This document shows positions 61,801 to 64,000 of a DNA stretch of 64,000 bases, one piece after another (positions within the stretch are counted from its first letter, which is position 1; each line of letters opens with the position of its first letter). This DNA comes from Beroe ovata (taxonomy: Eukaryota; Ctenophora; Nuda; Beroida; Beroidae), in contig CAMPET010000009.1 in assembly GCA_946803715.1 (NCBI GenBank), positions 573,813 to 637,812 of the forward strand, read 5' to 3'. Under the pieces are notes generated by a model that was not told the DNA's origin, searched no databases, and saw nothing but the letters and a program-made list of their open reading frames with translations. The position numbers and the translations under genes are program-made.

Positions 61801-62979
61801 GTATGTTGCCATAAACTCAGTCACTGTACCTGGCTCTGGAAGTTTAGTAATTTGGTTGATACCCTGATGACAAAGGATTGCATGATTGACCAACATTTGT
61901 TCCTTGGTGAAGCCATGTAAGCATCGTCTACAGTAGAACATGGAGTTTTGGTACTTCGTGCGGTGCCTCATGAATGCATTGAAGTTGGTTATTAGACAGT
62001 AATGTCCAGTAAAGTCGTCTCTCAGGTAAAGAAGATCTATTTGTGTTCCCACTCCACATCCATGGTGTATAGGAACAACATATCCACCCTTCCTTGACCA
62101 ATCAATTACAGATATTGACAAATTGTTTTATGATTCAACTTTCTTTATGTCAGCTATTTTTACAGGAAAAGTGATGTCTCCTAAGTTGAGTGATTCAATA
62201 TGCTTCAAATACTGAGTATGGCGGCCACCGTGCTGTTTTACAGGACACAACTTTGCAAGAATGCAGTATAGGAAGCATCTGTTGTCAGGGGCAGTGATAT
62301 TGAGGACTGATTTCATGTCCTTCACCAGCTTTGGTATGTGAACAACTCCACTTCCAGAGAGTGGGCTGTACTTACTGACTTCTAGCCACACATTATTCAA
62401 CTCTGAAAACTGCCATCCAGAGCCAATACGTTCATAAATCTCTATTTGGTACTTGAGATATGTCCTAGCTCTAGCTAGATATTTCTCGAGATTATCCCCA
62501 GCCAACAGAGGCTCCATTATGGAGCGAAATATTTTGCTTGCATACTCCCTTCCTTCGTATGAATCATGGTAAAACTCAAGATCTATGACTATCTGAGCCT
62601 TGACAGGGTGTTGCGAGACTAGATCAGTTCGGAAATTTCCTGAAGCTATGATTTCATCATAGTCTAGACTCTTCTCCACGGGGAGGTTAAATTTCCTGAA
62701 ACACCCAGAGATAGCACTGCATTCAAGATGCGTGTCCAAAATGGAGCAGTCATGACGATTGCATAGAGTCTCATCGACTTTATCTCTACACAACAGCATG
62801 TGTCGGAGAAGAATATCTGTTCGAATCATCTTCTTACAGAATTTACATGCTTTCGAGCGATTGTGCGTCTTAATGTGCTTGGCAAGGAGATCAGAACGAC
62901 ATGGTTTCTGACACTCGGGACATTCTAGTACTTGATTCCGATTTGAAGAAGTTGGATAGCTCTCAACCCTTCGTTTCAT
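58846..62979 (-). CDS. protein-primed family B DNA polymerase of a Polinton/adintovirus-like element, chimeric and interrupted
   Basis: One minus-strand frame runs from ATG near 62979 to the stop at 58846, with an in-frame TAA at 62128-62130 and a contig join at 60222. N-terminal Cys/His clusters (ECPECQKPC, ACKFCKK) come first. Next are an LNITAPDNRCFLYC block, a DFEC exonuclease motif, and an endonuclease VII-like CHICKK...DHDHS...CNSCN zinc module. Polymerase motifs follow: DANNLYG (A), NNAIYGKF (B) and LSDTDSF (C). The catalytic residues look intact. Just after the join, 59809-60221 and 60223-60635 encode the same motif-A region twice with about 5% difference, so the full-length frame is made from two element copies. 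No capsid, ATPase, protease or integrase gene is visible nearby. These are replication proteins of endogenous virus-like elements. The host relation is unknown. Confidence 0.9.
59809..60635. repeat. 413-bp overlap of two element copies at the contig join
   Basis: 59809-60221 and 60223-60635 have equal length and align without gaps apart from substitutions, exactly abutting the single N at 60222. Confidence 0.93.
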
Positions 62980-63008
62980 TGTAGCTGAATGACGTGTTGT
63001 TATGAGCA

Positions 63009-63604
63009 CGAGAGCAAAATAGTGTAACGAAACAGATATCGAAAAATTGGAAATGAGCAATTGATCGAAGTTCTCCCTTTTATAGCCTCTCTCACGAGGA
63101 CAAACTTTCCACTTCGTTTTCAGAACAAATCATTCGAGATAGATTATTCAGGATGGAAGATTCAGGATAGATTAATCAGGATGCATCATAGTTCAGGATA
63201 GATGATTCCAGTAGCTTATGAATTGTCTTCAGTTAGCAGTATAGCAACGTAGCAGAGAACAATAAACATATAATGAGAGGCCCAGCACAATGTGCGCTTA
63301 TATATAGTATCTCACTTTATTTGGCTGTCAGCTATAGGTCCTNTTTTTATGTAGACACGAGAGCAAAATTGTGTAACGATACAGATTTCGAAAAAAGTGG
63401 AAATGAGCAATGGATTGAGGTTTCCCCTTTTATAGCATCTCATACGAGGACAAATAGATTATTCAGGATAGATTGTTCCAGTAACTTATGAATAGTTTTT
63501 ACTGTAGCAACGTAGCAGAGAACAATAAACAGATAATGAGAGGCCCAGCACAATACGCGCTTATATATAGTGCTCACTTTATTTGGCTGTCAGCTATAGG
63601 TCCT
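63009..63604. repeat. duplicated upstream flank of the polymerase element
   Basis: 63009-63342 recurs as 63358-63604 with substitutions and about 85 bp less. Both hold ACGAGAGCAAAAT, CTTTTATAGC and GGCTGTCAGCTATAGG. The single N at 63343 lies between them, so these are overlapping ends of two element copies. Confidence 0.85.
63294..63310 (-). promoter_or_regulatory. TATA-box candidate for the polymerase gene
   Basis: Minus-strand ACTATATATAAGCGC about 320 bases upstream of the likely start codon. The same block is kept in the second flank copy at about 63557-63571. Confidence 0.5.
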
Positions 63605-64000
63605 GGATCACATTCAATGTATAGGTGTTAAAAATAGCCTACAGCAATTTACTCTCGTATATGATAAGCACATTATTCTATGTGAATTCACATAATAGAT
63701 ATACATGATATCACGTGACCACTAGGGTTGCAACAGGGGGAATTTTTGTGCCACCTCAAAAGGTGGCTTATAATCACTATTTACAACACTACTTCCTTGA
63801 GCTATGGTAGAAGTTTTAAGTCAATCGGTCCATCCGTTTGGAAGCTATCCTCATTTGCTCACTCAAACTGACATGTTATTGGTTGATGAGGGGCTATACT
63901 GGCCCTTAACTCGGGAACAGATTATCAGATCGACGTGAAATTTTGAATGTTCGAGTTTGTAATGGTCCTCGAGCTATGGTAGAAGTTTCAAGTCAATCGG
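63605..64000. other. end of window, short direct repeat
   Basis: No gene. GAGCTATGGTAGAAGTTT followed by AAGTCAATCGG appears near 63799 and 63970, about 170 bp apart, suggesting a further tandem repeat continuing past the window. Confidence 0.6.

Overview
The window comes from an invertebrate animal genome. It has spliced genes with mostly short GT-AG introns, many mini- and microsatellites, a protein-primed polymerase element, and animal-specific genes (Fat-like cadherin, RBM19, ATP9-type P4-ATPase, ELMOD3). I cannot fix the phylum; a sponge or another early-branching animal would fit. Two long N gaps (5470-5641, 47724-48110) and isolated single Ns at 2475, 10706, 11647, 13942, 14677, 15803, 52777, 55848, 57742, 60222 and 63343 mark joins between contigs. 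Several joins are flanked by the same sequence twice, so part of the apparent duplication is an assembly artefact.

Layout. 1-876: 3' part of a UER1-like rhamnose-synthesis reductase (+). 2297-22482: overlapping pieces of one P4-ATPase gene (ATP9A/B type, -) present in up to four versions; contigs begin after each single N. The N-terminal exons lie at 24502-24600 and 27635-27759, so the gene really runs from 27759 down to a stop at 3431 and encodes about 1109 aa. Its first intron holds an intronless RBM19 gene (24831-27248) on the same strand. 28088-31920: a 13-exon gene (-) with a TASOR/TEX15-type DUF3715 domain. 33938-47071: 26 exons of a large Fat-like cadherin (-) with cadherin repeats, about 19 to 20 EGF modules, two laminin-G domains, a TM helix and a short tail. 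47190-49930: tandem duplication of a small secreted repeat-peptide gene (-), one copy damaged. 49926-52776: a satellite of about 544 bp period. 54585-55847: ELMOD3 (+), cut by a contig end. 57743-58081: C-terminal end of an acidic protein (+). 58846-62979: a protein-primed family B DNA polymerase with an endonuclease VII-like module (-), typical of Polinton/adintovirus-like elements, assembled from two diverged copies and carrying one in-frame stop.

ATP9, the DUF3715 gene and the cadherin run on the same strand. The UER1-like gene is convergent with ATP9. There is no operon-like functional linkage; the main biology is the nested RBM19/ATP9 arrangement, the DUF3715 gene, the cadherin, and the repeat-peptide locus next to a satellite. 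Exon limits were placed by hand from reading-frame continuity, GT-AG sites and matching intron phase.
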